Translations under genes and position numbers: made by a program | In this document: positions 18,106 through 27,040 of the stretch, piece after piece | How positions within the stretch are numbered: the stretch's first letter is position 1 | Layout of the letters: every line of letters begins with the position of its first letter | Source: DYMC01 sp035406705 | GTDB lineage: Bacteria > Verrucomicrobiota > Lentisphaeria > Victivallales > GWF2-50-93 | Length of the DNA stretch: 64,000 bases | Direction: 5' to 3' | NCBI GenBank assembly: GCA_964426675.1 | Contig: CAYRRM010000012.1 | Coordinates: 1-64,000, forward strand | Notes under the pieces: generated by a model | What the model was told of the DNA's origin: nothing | The model's database searches: none | What the model saw: only the letters and a program-made list of their open reading frames with translations

Positions 18106-18572
18106 TTCGTTTTTACTTTGCTATTTTCTACGTAGCTTGTTCTTTTTTCAGCTTCTGATAGAACAGAAGTCAGGAATTTTCCAAGTATATTGTTTTTTTT
18201 CAGAGCATTTAACCAGGTTTTTTCTGATAAAAATTTGAAGAAAATAAATAAAAATGCAGGAAGAAAACACAGAATACCACCAAAACAAAAGCCTATTGGA
18301 ATCCACAAGAACAACTCATAGAGCTTAGGGTCCATCAATCGCATTGAGACTAAAATGCAAGCTCCTGTTACAAAAAGTGCCAAGCCTGTTCCCATCATTC
18401 CGATGATGATAAATGATATGAACAAATACGTCGTAATTACTCGTAAATTTTCAAGACTTATCAGAATTGCTTTTGCAGTTCCTAAACGAGTCTGCCATAT
18501 TATTTCTCTAATTTTACCGGTAAAAACAAATAAAAATAGCTCCGTGCAAATTCTTTTTACCAGGCTATTCAT
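18102..18572 (-). CDS. Small membrane protein, YqjE/Phage_holin_3_6-like
   Basis: The 156-residue protein has an N-terminal amphipathic stretch and three or four hydrophobic segments (roughly 45-85 and 92-120), followed by a charged tail. The gene lies 12 bases after a DUF883/YqjD-like gene, the same order as yqjD-yqjE in enterobacteria, which supports a YqjE-like (DUF1469) identity. The function of that family is not settled; it is linked to the inner membrane and stationary phase. Confidence 0.6.
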   Translation of the reverse strand: MNSLVKRICTELFLFVFTGKIREIIWQTRLGTAKAILISLENLRVITTYLFISFIIIGMMGTGLALFVTGACILVSMRLMDPKLYELFLWIPIGFCFGGILCFLPAFLFIFFKFLSEKTWLNALKKNNILGKFLTSVLSEAEKRTSYVENSKVKTK

Positions 18573-18584
18573 CTAATAAAAAAC

Positions 18585-18929
18585 CTATTTTTCACTACTT
18601 TTTCTACCTAAAATGTAACCAAGTAAAAGGGCTGATACAGCGATTCCTCCAATGTAATACCATGGATTTTTACGCACACTTTCATCTACGATAGCAGCAG
18701 CTTCCTTGCTTTTTTCAACTGTTATTTCACCAGCTTTCTTTGCCGCTTCGATAGCCTTCTTTTTAATTTCAGCGACATTATCGGCAGTATCAGCTAATAC
18801 GCCCTTCAGTCCATGATATTTTTCTTCTATAAGTTTTTTGATATCATCTTTTTTTTCTTTTGCCGCTTCCTCCAGAAGTTTGAGAGCTTCAGAAATCTTT
18901 TCTCCGCTAGTCATATTTTGAGAATTCAT
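18585..18929 (-). CDS. DUF883 (ElaB/YqjD-like) tail-anchored protein
   Basis: The 114-residue protein is a long amphipathic, Lys/Glu-rich helix (residues 8-85) ending in a single C-terminal membrane segment, NPWYYIGGIAVSALLLGYILG (about 89-109), followed by RKSSEK. That is the DUF883 layout; E. coli relatives anchor ribosomes to the membrane. GGAGG lies nine bases before the ATG. It heads a three-gene unit with the YqjE-like gene and manA, diverging from the arsenic operon. Confidence 0.75.
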   Translation of the reverse strand: MNSQNMTSGEKISEALKLLEEAAKEKKDDIKKLIEEKYHGLKGVLADTADNVAEIKKKAIEAAKKAGEITVEKSKEAAAIVDESVRKNPWYYIGGIAVSALLLGYILGRKSSEK

Positions 18930-19060
18930 GACTATACCTCCATTTTTTTGTTTTTTTTGATATTATAACTAAGTACTAGATTAGCACAAAAAAGAAAAAA
19001 GACAAATAAAAAAAATTTTTCCTTGAAAATTTTTGGAAGGAAATTAAAATATTTCTCTAA

Positions 19061-19084
19061 ATATTTCGTTATTTGGCGAAGTAT
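19061..19084 (+). promoter_or_regulatory. Candidate ArsR operator
   Basis: ATATTTCG (19061-19068) and CGAAGTAT (19077-19084) form an inverted repeat with 7 of 8 positions matched and an 8-base spacer. It lies just upstream of and abutting the arsR ribosome binding site, where ArsR/SmtB repressors usually bind. A weak -35/-10 pair (TTGAAA 19024, TAAAAT 19045) precedes it. Confidence 0.5.
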
Positions 19085-19097
19085 AGGAGATATTTTT

Positions 19098-19463
19098 ATG
19101 AAAAATTTTATACTTTTAGCTCGGGCTTTGTCTGATCCAAATAGAGTGAAAACTCTTATGGCTATTTTACGTTATCGTGAGCTTTGTGTCTGTCAAATTA
19201 TAGAGTTTTTGAAGCTGGCTCCATCAACAGTTTCAAAGCATATGTTTATTTTAAGAACTGCAGGACTTGTTGAAAGCAGAAAAGATGGACAGTGGATTTA
19301 TTATAAAATTCCATGTCATATAAAATCAGAAGCAAAAGCGGCTATCAATTGGTTAGAGTCTTCTCTTTCAAAAGATTCCTCTCTTAAAAGGAAAATTTCT
19401 AAATTAGAATCAAACATAAAAATGAAAATGGAGAAAAAATGCAAGCAAAGAAGGAAAAAATAA
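19098..19463 (+). CDS. arsR: ArsR-family arsenic-responsive repressor
   Basis: The 121-residue protein is a winged-helix ArsR with the metalloid-sensing motif RELCVCQI, equivalent to ELCVCDL of classical ArsR, followed by the recognition helix APSTVSKHMFILRTAGLV. The start at 19098 is chosen over an in-frame codon at 19023 because AGGAG precedes it and the family begins at this point. The gene overlaps the arsC fusion by 25 bases. As(III) binding to the two cysteines should release it from the operator. Confidence 0.9.
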   Translation: MKNFILLARALSDPNRVKTLMAILRYRELCVCQIIEFLKLAPSTVSKHMFILRTAGLVESRKDGQWIYYKIPCHIKSEAKAAINWLESSLSKDSSLKRKISKLESNIKMKMEKKCKQRRKK

Positions 19464-20524
19464 AAATTTTATTCTTATGTACCGGCAATTCTTGTCGTAG
19501 TCAGATGGCTGAAGGATGGGCCAGAAAAATTTTAGGAAATATAGTTGAGCCATATTCGGCAGGAGTAGAAAAACATGGTCTTAACCCAAATGCTGTAAAA
19601 GTCATGGCTGAGGCAGGAGTTGATATTTCAAAACACTATTCAAAACATGTAGATGAGTTAAAGGGCATCAATTTTGACTATGTTATAACTGTGTGTGATA
19701 ATGCAAATGAAAGTTGTCCTTTTTTTTCAGGAAAAACCAGGGTTATACACGTTGGTTTTGAAGATCCCCCAAGGCTTGCAAAAAATGCAAAGAGCCAGGA
19801 AGAAGCTCTTAATTTCTACAGGAGAGTTAGAGATCAGATTAGAGATTTTATTCTAAAAATCCCGTATACTATATTGTCAGAAGATATTGATATTACTGAA
19901 AGTGAAAGGAAGGAGCTTCAAAAGAGATATTTTGAGATTCTTGCTCAAAAGTGGGATGACAATCCTGATCATATTGCTATTGCAGAAGCAGTTTATGAGA
20001 CAATAATGCAAAATTTAGCTATTTCTCCACAAACTAAAATTTTTGAATATGGCTGTGGGACTGCGCTTATAAGTTTTTTATTGGCTGAAAAATCTGGTAA
20101 AGTTGTAGTAGCGGATAACTCTGAGGCGATGCTTGAACAGGTGCGAAAGAAAATTACGAAAACTGATAGTAATTTAGAAACAATTTTTCTTGATCTTGAA
20201 AAGGATGAAATTTTAAAAGACGAAAAATTTGATTTAATAATTTCTATCATGGTGCTGCATCATATTGAAAATGTTGAAATTATCTTACAAAAATTTAATC
20301 AAATGCTATGTGATATAGGGAAGATATTCATTGTTGATCTTGTTAAGGAAAACGGAACATTTCATAGTAATATAAAAGTTCCACATTATGGATTTGATAT
20401 AGAAAAATTAAAAGAAAAATTAAAATCTAATGGTTTTGAATTTTATAAGTCGGGTATTATTCACAAGATAAAAAGAAATAACAAGGACTACCCTGTTTTT
20501 TTTATTATTGCGGAAAAAAAATGA
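19439..20524 (+). CDS. arsC: Arsenate reductase (LMW-PTPase type) fused to a SAM methyltransferase
   Basis: Residues 1-145 are a thioredoxin-coupled arsenate reductase: the P-loop CTGNSCRS (C14-R20), VCDNANESCP (C86, C93) and FEDPP (D109). These match C10, C82, C89 and D105 of the plasmid pI258 enzyme with a constant offset of four. Residues 155-361 form a class I SAM-dependent methyltransferase with EYGCGTA (203-209) and the LVVADNSEAMLEQ-type acidic end of strand 2. The methyltransferase half lacks the spaced cysteines of ArsM, so methylation of arsenic itself is doubtful. TGGAG precedes the ATG. The fusion is unusual; one continuous frame and an intact linker argue against an assembly error. 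Confidence 0.9.
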   Translation: MQAKKEKIKILFLCTGNSCRSQMAEGWARKILGNIVEPYSAGVEKHGLNPNAVKVMAEAGVDISKHYSKHVDELKGINFDYVITVCDNANESCPFFSGKTRVIHVGFEDPPRLAKNAKSQEEALNFYRRVRDQIRDFILKIPYTILSEDIDITESERKELQKRYFEILAQKWDDNPDHIAIAEAVYETIMQNLAISPQTKIFEYGCGTALISFLLAEKSGKVVVADNSEAMLEQVRKKITKTDSNLETIFLDLEKDEILKDEKFDLIISIMVLHHIENVEIILQKFNQMLCDIGKIFIVDLVKENGTFHSNIKVPHYGFDIEKLKEKLKSNGFEFYKSGIIHKIKRNNKDYPVFFIIAEKK

Positions 20525-20567
20525 GTCAAAAATATGTTTAAAATTGTAAAAATAGAGGAGAGAATAT

Positions 20568-21767
20568 ATGAAAGGAAATTATAACGAACAAATCGTGGAA
20601 AATCGTAAGATGACAAGCATTTTTGAACGTTACCTTACTATCTGGGTGGCACTGTGCATAGTAGGTGGAATTTTATTAGGGAAAATAATGCCAAACCTTG
20701 CTAAAACTCTTGATGGTATGGCTATTTTCATAAATGGTGCACCTGTTGTTTCAATACCAATAGCAATATGTTTGTTTCTAATGATGTATCCTATAATGGT
20801 TAAAATTGATTTTGCTTCCGTTATAAAAGCTGGAAAGAGTGGGAAACCTATTTTCCTAACCCTTTTCATAAATTGGTGTATTAAACCATTTACAATGTAT
20901 GCAATAGTATTGTTATTTCTTGGATACCTATTTAGGAATTTGATAGGAATAGACGCTGTTGACTTTGTAAAAATGCCTTTTGGTCTTGATTTACCAGTTG
21001 GTGCTGTGCATGGAGCTGGGACTGTGGTATTGCACGACGGAGTGAAAATGCTTCAAGTTCCACTGTGGAGGAGTTATTTTGCCGGCTGTATACTTCTCGG
21101 TATAGCGCCATGTACTGCGATGGTTCTTGTTTGGGGATATCTTGCGCGGGGGAATGATGGGCTGACTCTTGTTATGGTTGCAATAAATTCGCTTACGATG
21201 CTCGTATTGTATGGTCCTCTCGGAGGTTTCTTACTTGGGGTGGGACGTCTTCCTGTCCCATGGCAGGCATTATTGCTTTCTATTGCAATATATGTGGCAT
21301 TGCCGCTCGTTTCTGGTCATTTTTCAAGGAAATTTATAATCAAAGCAAAAGGGGAACAATGGTTTAACGAAAAATTCTTACACATATTAACTCCTATTAC
21401 TATTGTTGCTCTTCTTGCAACCCTTGTTCTCCTTTTTAGTTTTAAAGGGGATATTATAGCTTCAAATCCTCTTACAATTTTATGGATAGCGATTCCTCTC
21501 TTTATTCAGACGTTATTTATTTTTATTCTCGGTTATTTACTTGCAAAAATCTTAAAATTAAGTTATGAAGATGCAGCTCCAGCGGCTATGATAGGAGCAT
21601 CAAATCATTTCGAAGTGGCGATAGCTACTGCAACTATGTTATTTGGATTATCCTCTGGCGCTGCACTTGCCACAGTAGTTGGTGTTTTGATTGAGGTTCC
21701 AGTGATGTTGATGTTGGTAAAAATATGCCTGCGCACTCAAAACTATTTTAGTTGTAAAAAGGAATAG
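20568..21767 (+). CDS. acr3: ACR3-family arsenite efflux transporter
   Basis: The 399-residue, roughly ten-helix protein has ACR3 landmarks: ERYLTIWVALCIVGGILLG at the start, GIAPCTAMVLVWGYLARGN with the essential cysteine of helix 4, and GASNHFEVAIATATMLFGL near the end. It expels arsenite made by the ArsC half of the preceding protein. GAGGAG lies before the ATG, 43 bases after the arsC stop, completing an arsR-arsC-acr3 operon. Confidence 0.93.
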   Translation: MKGNYNEQIVENRKMTSIFERYLTIWVALCIVGGILLGKIMPNLAKTLDGMAIFINGAPVVSIPIAICLFLMMYPIMVKIDFASVIKAGKSGKPIFLTLFINWCIKPFTMYAIVLLFLGYLFRNLIGIDAVDFVKMPFGLDLPVGAVHGAGTVVLHDGVKMLQVPLWRSYFAGCILLGIAPCTAMVLVWGYLARGNDGLTLVMVAINSLTMLVLYGPLGGFLLGVGRLPVPWQALLLSIAIYVALPLVSGHFSRKFIIKAKGEQWFNEKFLHILTPITIVALLATLVLLFSFKGDIIASNPLTILWIAIPLFIQTLFIFILGYLLAKILKLSYEDAAPAAMIGASNHFEVAIATATMLFGLSSGAALATVVGVLIEVPVMLMLVKICLRTQNYFSCKKE

Positions 21768-22066
21768 ACAAAAAATAGATAAAATACAAATCTTTTTTTT
21801 CCTTAATATGCTCACTTAAAAATAGCGAATTCACAGAGAATTTCCTGGGGGACGTTTTTGACCCATTTATTACTGGCAAGCGCTTTATTTTTATTTTACT
21901 ATTCATTAGATTCCTTCTTCCTTTGTTTTTGGAAGGCCTTTTCTACTCTGAATATTTCAAAGATTTGAAGTAAGCTTGCCCAAGATTTATTTTTAAATGA
22001 AACATTTTAATAAATATTTTGTCAATATTAATTAGATAAGCTAAATTAAATAAAAAAAACATTTTT
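21768..22066. other. 299-base intergenic region after the arsenic operon
   Basis: No gene is seen. A weak hairpin, CTTCC/GGAAG with a 9-base loop near 21920-21938, is followed by a short T-containing run and might end the arsenic transcript. The start of the next gene has no Shine-Dalgarno site. Confidence 0.4.
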
Positions 22067-24082
22067 ATGGGATTTCTGAACTATAATATTTTATTGCATC
22101 TGTTATGGATTTCTCCGCTTTTATCTTTTTTATTTATTTTTTCATGGCGAAGAAGACAAAAAGTTTTTTCTTTACTTGTAGATAATAGCTCTATTTACAG
22201 TACTTTATCGAAGAGGAAAAGGTTCTTAAGGGAATTTTTTCTAATGTTTGCGTTATTTCTTCTCCTGATTTCTGCAGCTCGTCCAACCTGGGGAAAGAAG
22301 ATTATCTCTATAACGACTTATGGTAGAGATATAATATTTATCATTGATGTATCGAAAAGTATGCTTGCTTCAGATGTTAGCCCATCTCGTCTTGAACATG
22401 CGAAATGGTTTATGAGGGAGTTATTGAATCAGTGCTATGGAGATAGATTTGCTATAGTTGCTTTTGCCGGGAAGGCTTTTTTGCAATGTCCTTTAACATC
22501 TGATAAAGTATCGCTTGTACAGATGATTAATGAGTTAAGCCCCGAACAAATTCCTCTTGGTGGAACAAATATTCAGGAAGCCTTACAAACGGCTTTAAAA
22601 TCATTTGATGCGGCAGAGGGGGCGAATCGTGCAATAGTTTTGATTAGTGATGGAGAGGAACTTTATGGCTCTGTCGCTTCAATTCTGAGCGAATTAAAAG
22701 AAAGGAAAATCCCGATATTTTCAATTGGTCTTGGAAATCCAAATCAAAAGACTCCTATAACTATAAAAGATGATAAAGGTAGGACAAATTTTTTACGGGA
22801 TTCGAAAGGAGAAATAGTTAGTACCAGGTTAAATGAGGATCTTCTGAAAAAGATTGCAATTGCTACTGGAGGAGTTTATGTTCGTTCTACTTCTACTGAT
22901 TCTGGACTTGAAAACATTGTTAGTGCAATAAAGGATCTTAGTTCGGAGAAATTATCTTCAAAGGAAAGTTATCGGCCGATTGAGAGGTTTCAACTTCCTC
23001 TATTTGTTGCTCTTGTTCTGCTATTTTGTAGGTTAGCGATAAGTGAACGTAGGAAAGTTTTTACGATTCTCTTTTTACTTTCACTCGTATATACAAATGT
23101 TTTTTCAGATAATCAACTTCCTCTTCCTGAAAAAAAAGCGGACTCTACGGAAATAAAAAGAAATAGTGCAGATTTATTAAAACAAAAAAAACTTTTGCCT
23201 TACGAATTATATAATTATGCTCTTGAGAAACAGAAATCTAAGCAAGTTGAAGAAGCAGAAAAACTTTATTTTGATGTGATATCCTCTGTTGATGCAGATA
23301 GTGATACGGTTCTGAGAGCCTATCAGAACTTAGGCGTTATTGAGCATCAGAAAGGCAGGAATTTGCTTAAATCAAATCCACAATCAGCCCTTGAATCTTT
23401 TTATGAAGCACGGAAATTTTATAAAGAGGCAATGCGTTCTAAGTCGAGTAAGATTCAATTTGAAAATATAGCAAATAACCAACAACTTCTCATTAATGAT
23501 ATTGAAGCGGCAAAGAAAGTTATTGAACAGCAAAAACAACAACAAAAAAATTCTGAAGAGGCCAGAGAAGAAATGAAAAAGGCCCTTGATGAAAATCAAA
23601 AATCGGAAAAATCACCTCAGAATAAAGAACAAAAAGAAAAAACAATTGATCAGAATCAGAAAGCCCAAAATGCTCTTAATAAAGTTAGAAATCAAATCCC
23701 AGATGAAGAAAATCAAAGAAAGGAACAAGTAGAGCGGGCTATTGAAGAAATGAAAAAAGCCCAGAAAGAGCAGGAAAAACAAGACTTCTCAAAAGCAAAA
23801 GAACATATTAAAAATGCTATAAATCAATTTTCAAAAGCAGATGAAAAAAAACAAGAATCTGAGAATAAATCCCCGAATGAAGAAAAAAATAAAGATAATT
23901 TAAATGCTGAACAGAATAGAAAACAGGGAGAAGATAATAGTAATCAGAATAAAAATTTAGATCCCCAAATGGCAGAGACAATTCTCGATCTCATAAATAA
24001 AGATGAAAATAAACTTAGAGAGGAATTACAAAAAAGAGAAATTGAAAATTTCAGAATAAAAGAAGTCGAAAAGGATTGGTGA
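22067..24082 (+). CDS. BatB-BatC-like fusion: VWA domain plus charged TPR-like tail
   Basis: The 671-residue protein has two N-terminal membrane segments (about 10-28 and 58-77), a von Willebrand A domain with the MIDAS motif DVSKSMLASD near 103-112, GDRFAIVAFAG and LGGTNIQEAL, and a third membrane segment near 310-325. The C-terminal half is TPR-like (about 385-480), then a Lys/Glu/Gln-rich coil ending EVEKDW. This matches BatB fused to BatC of the 'aerotolerance' operon. The usual moxR, DUF58 and batA genes are absent on both sides, so it stands alone here. Confidence 0.82.
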   Translation: MGFLNYNILLHLLWISPLLSFLFIFSWRRRQKVFSLLVDNSSIYSTLSKRKRFLREFFLMFALFLLLISAARPTWGKKIISITTYGRDIIFIIDVSKSMLASDVSPSRLEHAKWFMRELLNQCYGDRFAIVAFAGKAFLQCPLTSDKVSLVQMINELSPEQIPLGGTNIQEALQTALKSFDAAEGANRAIVLISDGEELYGSVASILSELKERKIPIFSIGLGNPNQKTPITIKDDKGRTNFLRDSKGEIVSTRLNEDLLKKIAIATGGVYVRSTSTDSGLENIVSAIKDLSSEKLSSKESYRPIERFQLPLFVALVLLFCRLAISERRKVFTILFLLSLVYTNVFSDNQLPLPEKKADSTEIKRNSADLLKQKKLLPYELYNYALEKQKSKQVEEAEKLYFDVISSVDADSDTVLRAYQNLGVIEHQKGRNLLKSNPQSALESFYEARKFYKEAMRSKSSKIQFENIANNQQLLINDIEAAKKVIEQQKQQQKNSEEAREEMKKALDENQKSEKSPQNKEQKEKTIDQNQKAQNALNKVRNQIPDEENQRKEQVERAIEEMKKAQKEQEKQDFSKAKEHIKNAINQFSKADEKKQESENKSPNEEKNKDNLNAEQNRKQGEDNSNQNKNLDPQMAETILDLINKDENKLREELQKREIENFRIKEVEKDW

Positions 24083-24111
24083 TATACTGTTTTCTTCTTT
24101 TTTTCTACGTC

Positions 24112-24140
24112 TTCAAGTATCAGTTTTATTTTTACTTGAA
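24112..24140. terminator. Hairpin between convergent genes
   Basis: TTCAAGTA (24112-24119) pairs perfectly with TACTTGAA (24133-24140) across a 13-base loop, followed by AATAGTTTTT. It lies 30 bases after the BatB-BatC-like stop and 66 bases before the convergent gene's stop, so it may terminate transcription from either side. The stem is AT-rich, which makes it weak. Confidence 0.45.
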
Positions 24141-24205
24141 AATAGTTTTTCCTTTATATTCTGGATATTTCATTGAAAGTTCACGAAATATTTACGTTAA
24201 TAAGT

Positions 24206-25210
24206 TCAATTAGTATGCAGTATTTTCTTCTTTGTTTTGAATAAGAGAAAAATTCCTCCAGAGAGATTAAAAAGTATTATCAATCCTGTATTCATAATAC
24301 TTACACTTATCGCTTTTTCCTTGTTTAGTCCTGATAGAGTAAGAAGACTGGTGATAGCTATATCTCTTGTGCCTAATCCTGATGGCGTAATTGGTATTGC
24401 TCCCAGGGCATTTGCTAAAGAAGAAGTTAAAATTACGTAGTTGATTTTTTGTCCATAATTACCAGTGCCGTTTATCAGACAGTAAACCGCAACGCCCTGG
24501 GATGTATGGACAAATATTGCGCTTACAAATATCCATAGGATAAGTTTTACGTACGATTTCCTGTACTGGTCTAATGCTTCCATTAATCGAGATGGCATAC
24601 CATTGGTATACTTATCGGTAGTTTCCAGGAAAATTTTTAATATTCGTATTTTTTCAATAGAACGGTGAAAAAAAATCATTCCAATGCCTATAATGGCGAT
24701 TATTATCCCGATACTTATTACAAATACTATAATTTTTGCTGAGCTTGCGAATTTCGCAATTTCTTTAAAGTTAATGATTCCCAAAACGGCTGCGAGAATA
24801 AAAAGCCCAAGCAAACCTAATATTCTGTCAATTAATATTGAAAATACAGCTTTTGTTTTCATTCCCTTATTTGTCTTTGCTGAAATGAATCCGGCTTTTG
24901 CAAGGTCGCCCCCTACCGCACCAGGTATTATAAGGGAAAAAAACATTCCTTTCATACCGAGAGAGAACGTTTCAAAAAACGAAATATTAATATTTTGCAA
25001 TCTTAGCAAAGAATACCATCGAGCAATACATATCGTAAAACTTAAAAAAAAGAAGATTATTGCAAGTATAAACCATTTTGGATTTACAGATTGAATTGTT
25101 TGCAAGATGAGTTTTTTATTTCCATAGGTAAGAAAAAATATTATAGAGACTGCGATTGTAAAACGCAAAATAGAAGAGATAATATTTTTATTTTTTTCTG
25201 TCATTTTCAT
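24206..25210 (-). CDS. Flippase-like membrane protein (LPG_synthase_TM, UPF0104)
   Basis: The 334-residue protein has about eight membrane helices and the PF03706 landmarks: ARWYSLLRLQNINISFFETFSLGMKGMFFSLIIPGAVGGDLAKA, VFSILIDRILGLLGLF, and near the end PITPSGLGTRDIAI. This domain forms the flippase half of MprF and related proteins. The ATG overlaps the upstream lipoprotein stop (ATGA). A separate gene for an MprF-like catalytic domain lies about 1.8 kb upstream on the same strand. It carries one GCGA-N3-TCGC motif. Confidence 0.82.
   Translation of the reverse strand: MKMTEKNKNIISSILRFTIAVSIIFFLTYGNKKLILQTIQSVNPKWFILAIIFFFLSFTICIARWYSLLRLQNINISFFETFSLGMKGMFFSLIIPGAVGGDLAKAGFISAKTNKGMKTKAVFSILIDRILGLLGLFILAAVLGIINFKEIAKFASSAKIIVFVISIGIIIAIIGIGMIFFHRSIEKIRILKIFLETTDKYTNGMPSRLMEALDQYRKSYVKLILWIFVSAIFVHTSQGVAVYCLINGTGNYGQKINYVILTSSLANALGAIPITPSGLGTRDIAITSLLTLSGLNKEKAISVSIMNTGLIILFNLSGGIFLLFKTKKKILHTN
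24747..24757. repeat. GCGA-N3-TCGC palindrome 4
   Basis: Spacer ATT; read as Ala-Lys-Phe-Ala in the flippase-like gene. Confidence 0.8.
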
Positions 25211-25794
25211 CTTTTTGTAATGGGATTTCTCTTCCTTATTTCTATCTTTATTGGATTGCTTAGAAGATTGATTGAACTAAGATTAAGAGCTGCAATTATC
25301 GCTACGAACTGGTGGTTAAAATCGTTTTTTGCTTCCAAGCCAAAATCAGATATTTTAAATGTCTTGTCGATAAGCACTGAATTCCTATTTGCAAGTTCAA
25401 GCGTTTGTCTCGGAGGATATTTCTGTAAGTCAGGTTTTATAACTTTCCATTCCTTTATTGAGGAAGGAAGAGGTGAGTCGTCTGGACAGGTATAATAATA
25501 AATAAAGATATTATCTTCCTGTTTTTTCATCCACTCGTATATTACAAGTCTTTCATGTGAAAGATTTGTTAATCGGAATGTGAGTTTTATCTCTTCATCA
25601 TTATAAAATACTCTTTTTGGAGATACACAATCGAGTTCGGCCAAATATTTTTTTATTACAGGGAACTTTGTGGCTATTCTGGAGGGTTTTATATTGACCT
25701 CATAACTTTTTTGATTGCAGGAAGAGGAAAGAATAATAATAGTAAAAATATTTATTAATGTATAAATATAATTTTTTACCCTTATAAATTTCAT
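25207..25794 (-). CDS. Lipoprotein of unknown function
   Basis: The 195-residue protein has a lipoprotein signal peptide ending in ILSSSC (lipobox LSSSC, Cys near residue 26). The mature part is predicted beta-rich, with FRLTNLSHERLVIYEWM resembling an immunoglobulin-like fold that carries bulk loads in many envelope proteins. I do not recognise the family. It is coupled by an ATGA overlap to the flippase-like gene, so the two probably act together at the envelope. Confidence 0.7.
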   Translation of the reverse strand: MKFIRVKNYIYTLINIFTIIILSSSCNQKSYEVNIKPSRIATKFPVIKKYLAELDCVSPKRVFYNDEEIKLTFRLTNLSHERLVIYEWMKKQEDNIFIYYYTCPDDSPLPSSIKEWKVIKPDLQKYPPRQTLELANRNSVLIDKTFKISDFGLEAKNDFNHQFVAIIAALNLSSINLLSNPIKIEIRKRNPITKR

Positions 25795-25804
25795 TTTTAG
25801 ATTG

Positions 25805-26596
25805 TTAAAATTTTAAATCTTCTATCTTTAAGGTATTTGTTCTCATCAATGTTTCGCCAATAAGGACAGCATCATAACCGGCAGTACGCAGTTTTTTACA
25901 ATCGTCAGCTCTTTTTATTCCACTTTCAGATACTTTTATCTTATCTGATGGGATTAGATCTGCAAGTTCTAATGAGAGATTTATGTCAACCTGAAAAGTT
26001 TTTAAATTCCTATTATTTACACCTATTATCATTGCTCCTGCATCAACAGCCATTTTTATTTCATCAGGAGAATGAGTTTCTACGAGAGCTTCCATTTTTA
26101 ACATTCTTCCGACTTCGATTAGAGACTTTAATTTTTTGAATTCAAGTATTGCGCAAATCAATAGAAAACTATCTGCTTTTAAAATTGCGCTTTCATAAAT
26201 TTGTATAGGATTATAGATGAAATCCTTGCGAAGTATTGGTATATTTGGAGCATTTTCTTTAGTTATCTGGATATATTCAGGTTTTCCGAGAAAAAAATCT
26301 TCTTCCGTTAAGACGCTTATTGCATCTGCTCCCTGCTCCATATATAACTTTGCGATTTTTGCAGGTTCAAAATTATTTTTGATTATTCCTGCTGACGGAG
26401 AAGCCTTCTTTATCTCTGCAATTACGGAGAGTTTTGTCTTTTTTAATGCATTTATAAATGAGATAGGGGGATTATTTTCTACAAGATTAATAGCTTTATC
26501 ACGGAGTTTAGAAATATCCTGAGATTTAAGGGAATTTAGGCGTTTTTCTTTTGCATGTAGAATTTTTTTTAAAATGTCGGGAGGAGAATTTTTCAT
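25805..26596 (-). CDS. trpC: Indole-3-glycerol phosphate synthase
   Basis: The 263-residue (beta/alpha)8 enzyme shows AEIKKASPSAGII, GADAISVLTEEDFFLG, LRKDFIYNPIQI, GVNNRNLKTFQVD and SESGI, all canonical in TrpC, and it has the usual length. It converts CdRP to indole-3-glycerol phosphate in tryptophan biosynthesis. No other trp gene is nearby, so the pathway is dispersed. It starts 10 bases after the upstream small membrane-protein gene. Confidence 0.95.
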   Translation of the reverse strand: MKNSPPDILKKILHAKEKRLNSLKSQDISKLRDKAINLVENNPPISFINALKKTKLSVIAEIKKASPSAGIIKNNFEPAKIAKLYMEQGADAISVLTEEDFFLGKPEYIQITKENAPNIPILRKDFIYNPIQIYESAILKADSFLLICAILEFKKLKSLIEVGRMLKMEALVETHSPDEIKMAVDAGAMIIGVNNRNLKTFQVDINLSLELADLIPSDKIKVSESGIKRADDCKKLRTAGYDAVLIGETLMRTNTLKIEDLKF

Positions 26597-26606
26597 TTTT
26601 TAGCGC

Positions 26607-26912
26607 TCAGCGCTTTGTAAGGCTGTCTCTGAATACGTAAATAAAGACACCTAAAATGCAGATTACTTTAAGGGGTAGACAATATGGACTATTAAAGATG
26701 CTTATTGTAGTTGTTTCGGGATCCCAGTTTCCAAAATGAGTTCCAAGAAACGTTACAACTCCAACAATAACATAGAGAGCTCCTAATGCGATAATTGAAT
26801 AGAGAATCGCAAATATGAATTTTGAGAAATTATTCGTTGCAGATTCCTTTATGTTCTGAGCGGGAGATCTTGTATATGTTGGTCCTAATTTTCTTCTCTT
26901 TAACATAATCAT
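26607..26912 (-). CDS. Small two-helix membrane protein
   Basis: The 101-residue protein has a basic, Arg/Lys-rich N-terminus (LKRRKLGPTYTRSP) and two hydrophobic helices (about 30-55 and 80-94). I recognise no family. A second ATG lies two codons in. A 13-bp palindrome, AGCGCTCAGCGCT (26602-26614), spans its stop codon and the junction with trpC. It is likely co-transcribed with trpC and the genes below it. Confidence 0.6.
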   Translation of the reverse strand: MIMLKRRKLGPTYTRSPAQNIKESATNNFSKFIFAILYSIIALGALYVIVGVVTFLGTHFGNWDPETTTISIFNSPYCLPLKVICILGVFIYVFRDSLTKR

Positions 26913-27040
26913 TATTTTTTTATAATTAAAATACGATAATATTTTCGGTTAATTTAATGTCATATTTGAGTAAATTCAAGGGGACTCCTTTCTTACTTTC
27001 AATATTTTTAGGATTAGTCTTCTCAAAGATGAGAAAAGAA

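Noticed and set aside
26602..26614. AGCGCTCAGCGCT palindrome as a terminator or operator
   Set aside because: It spans a stop codon within an operon, has a one-base centre that cannot form an RNA hairpin loop, and no second copy was noticed.
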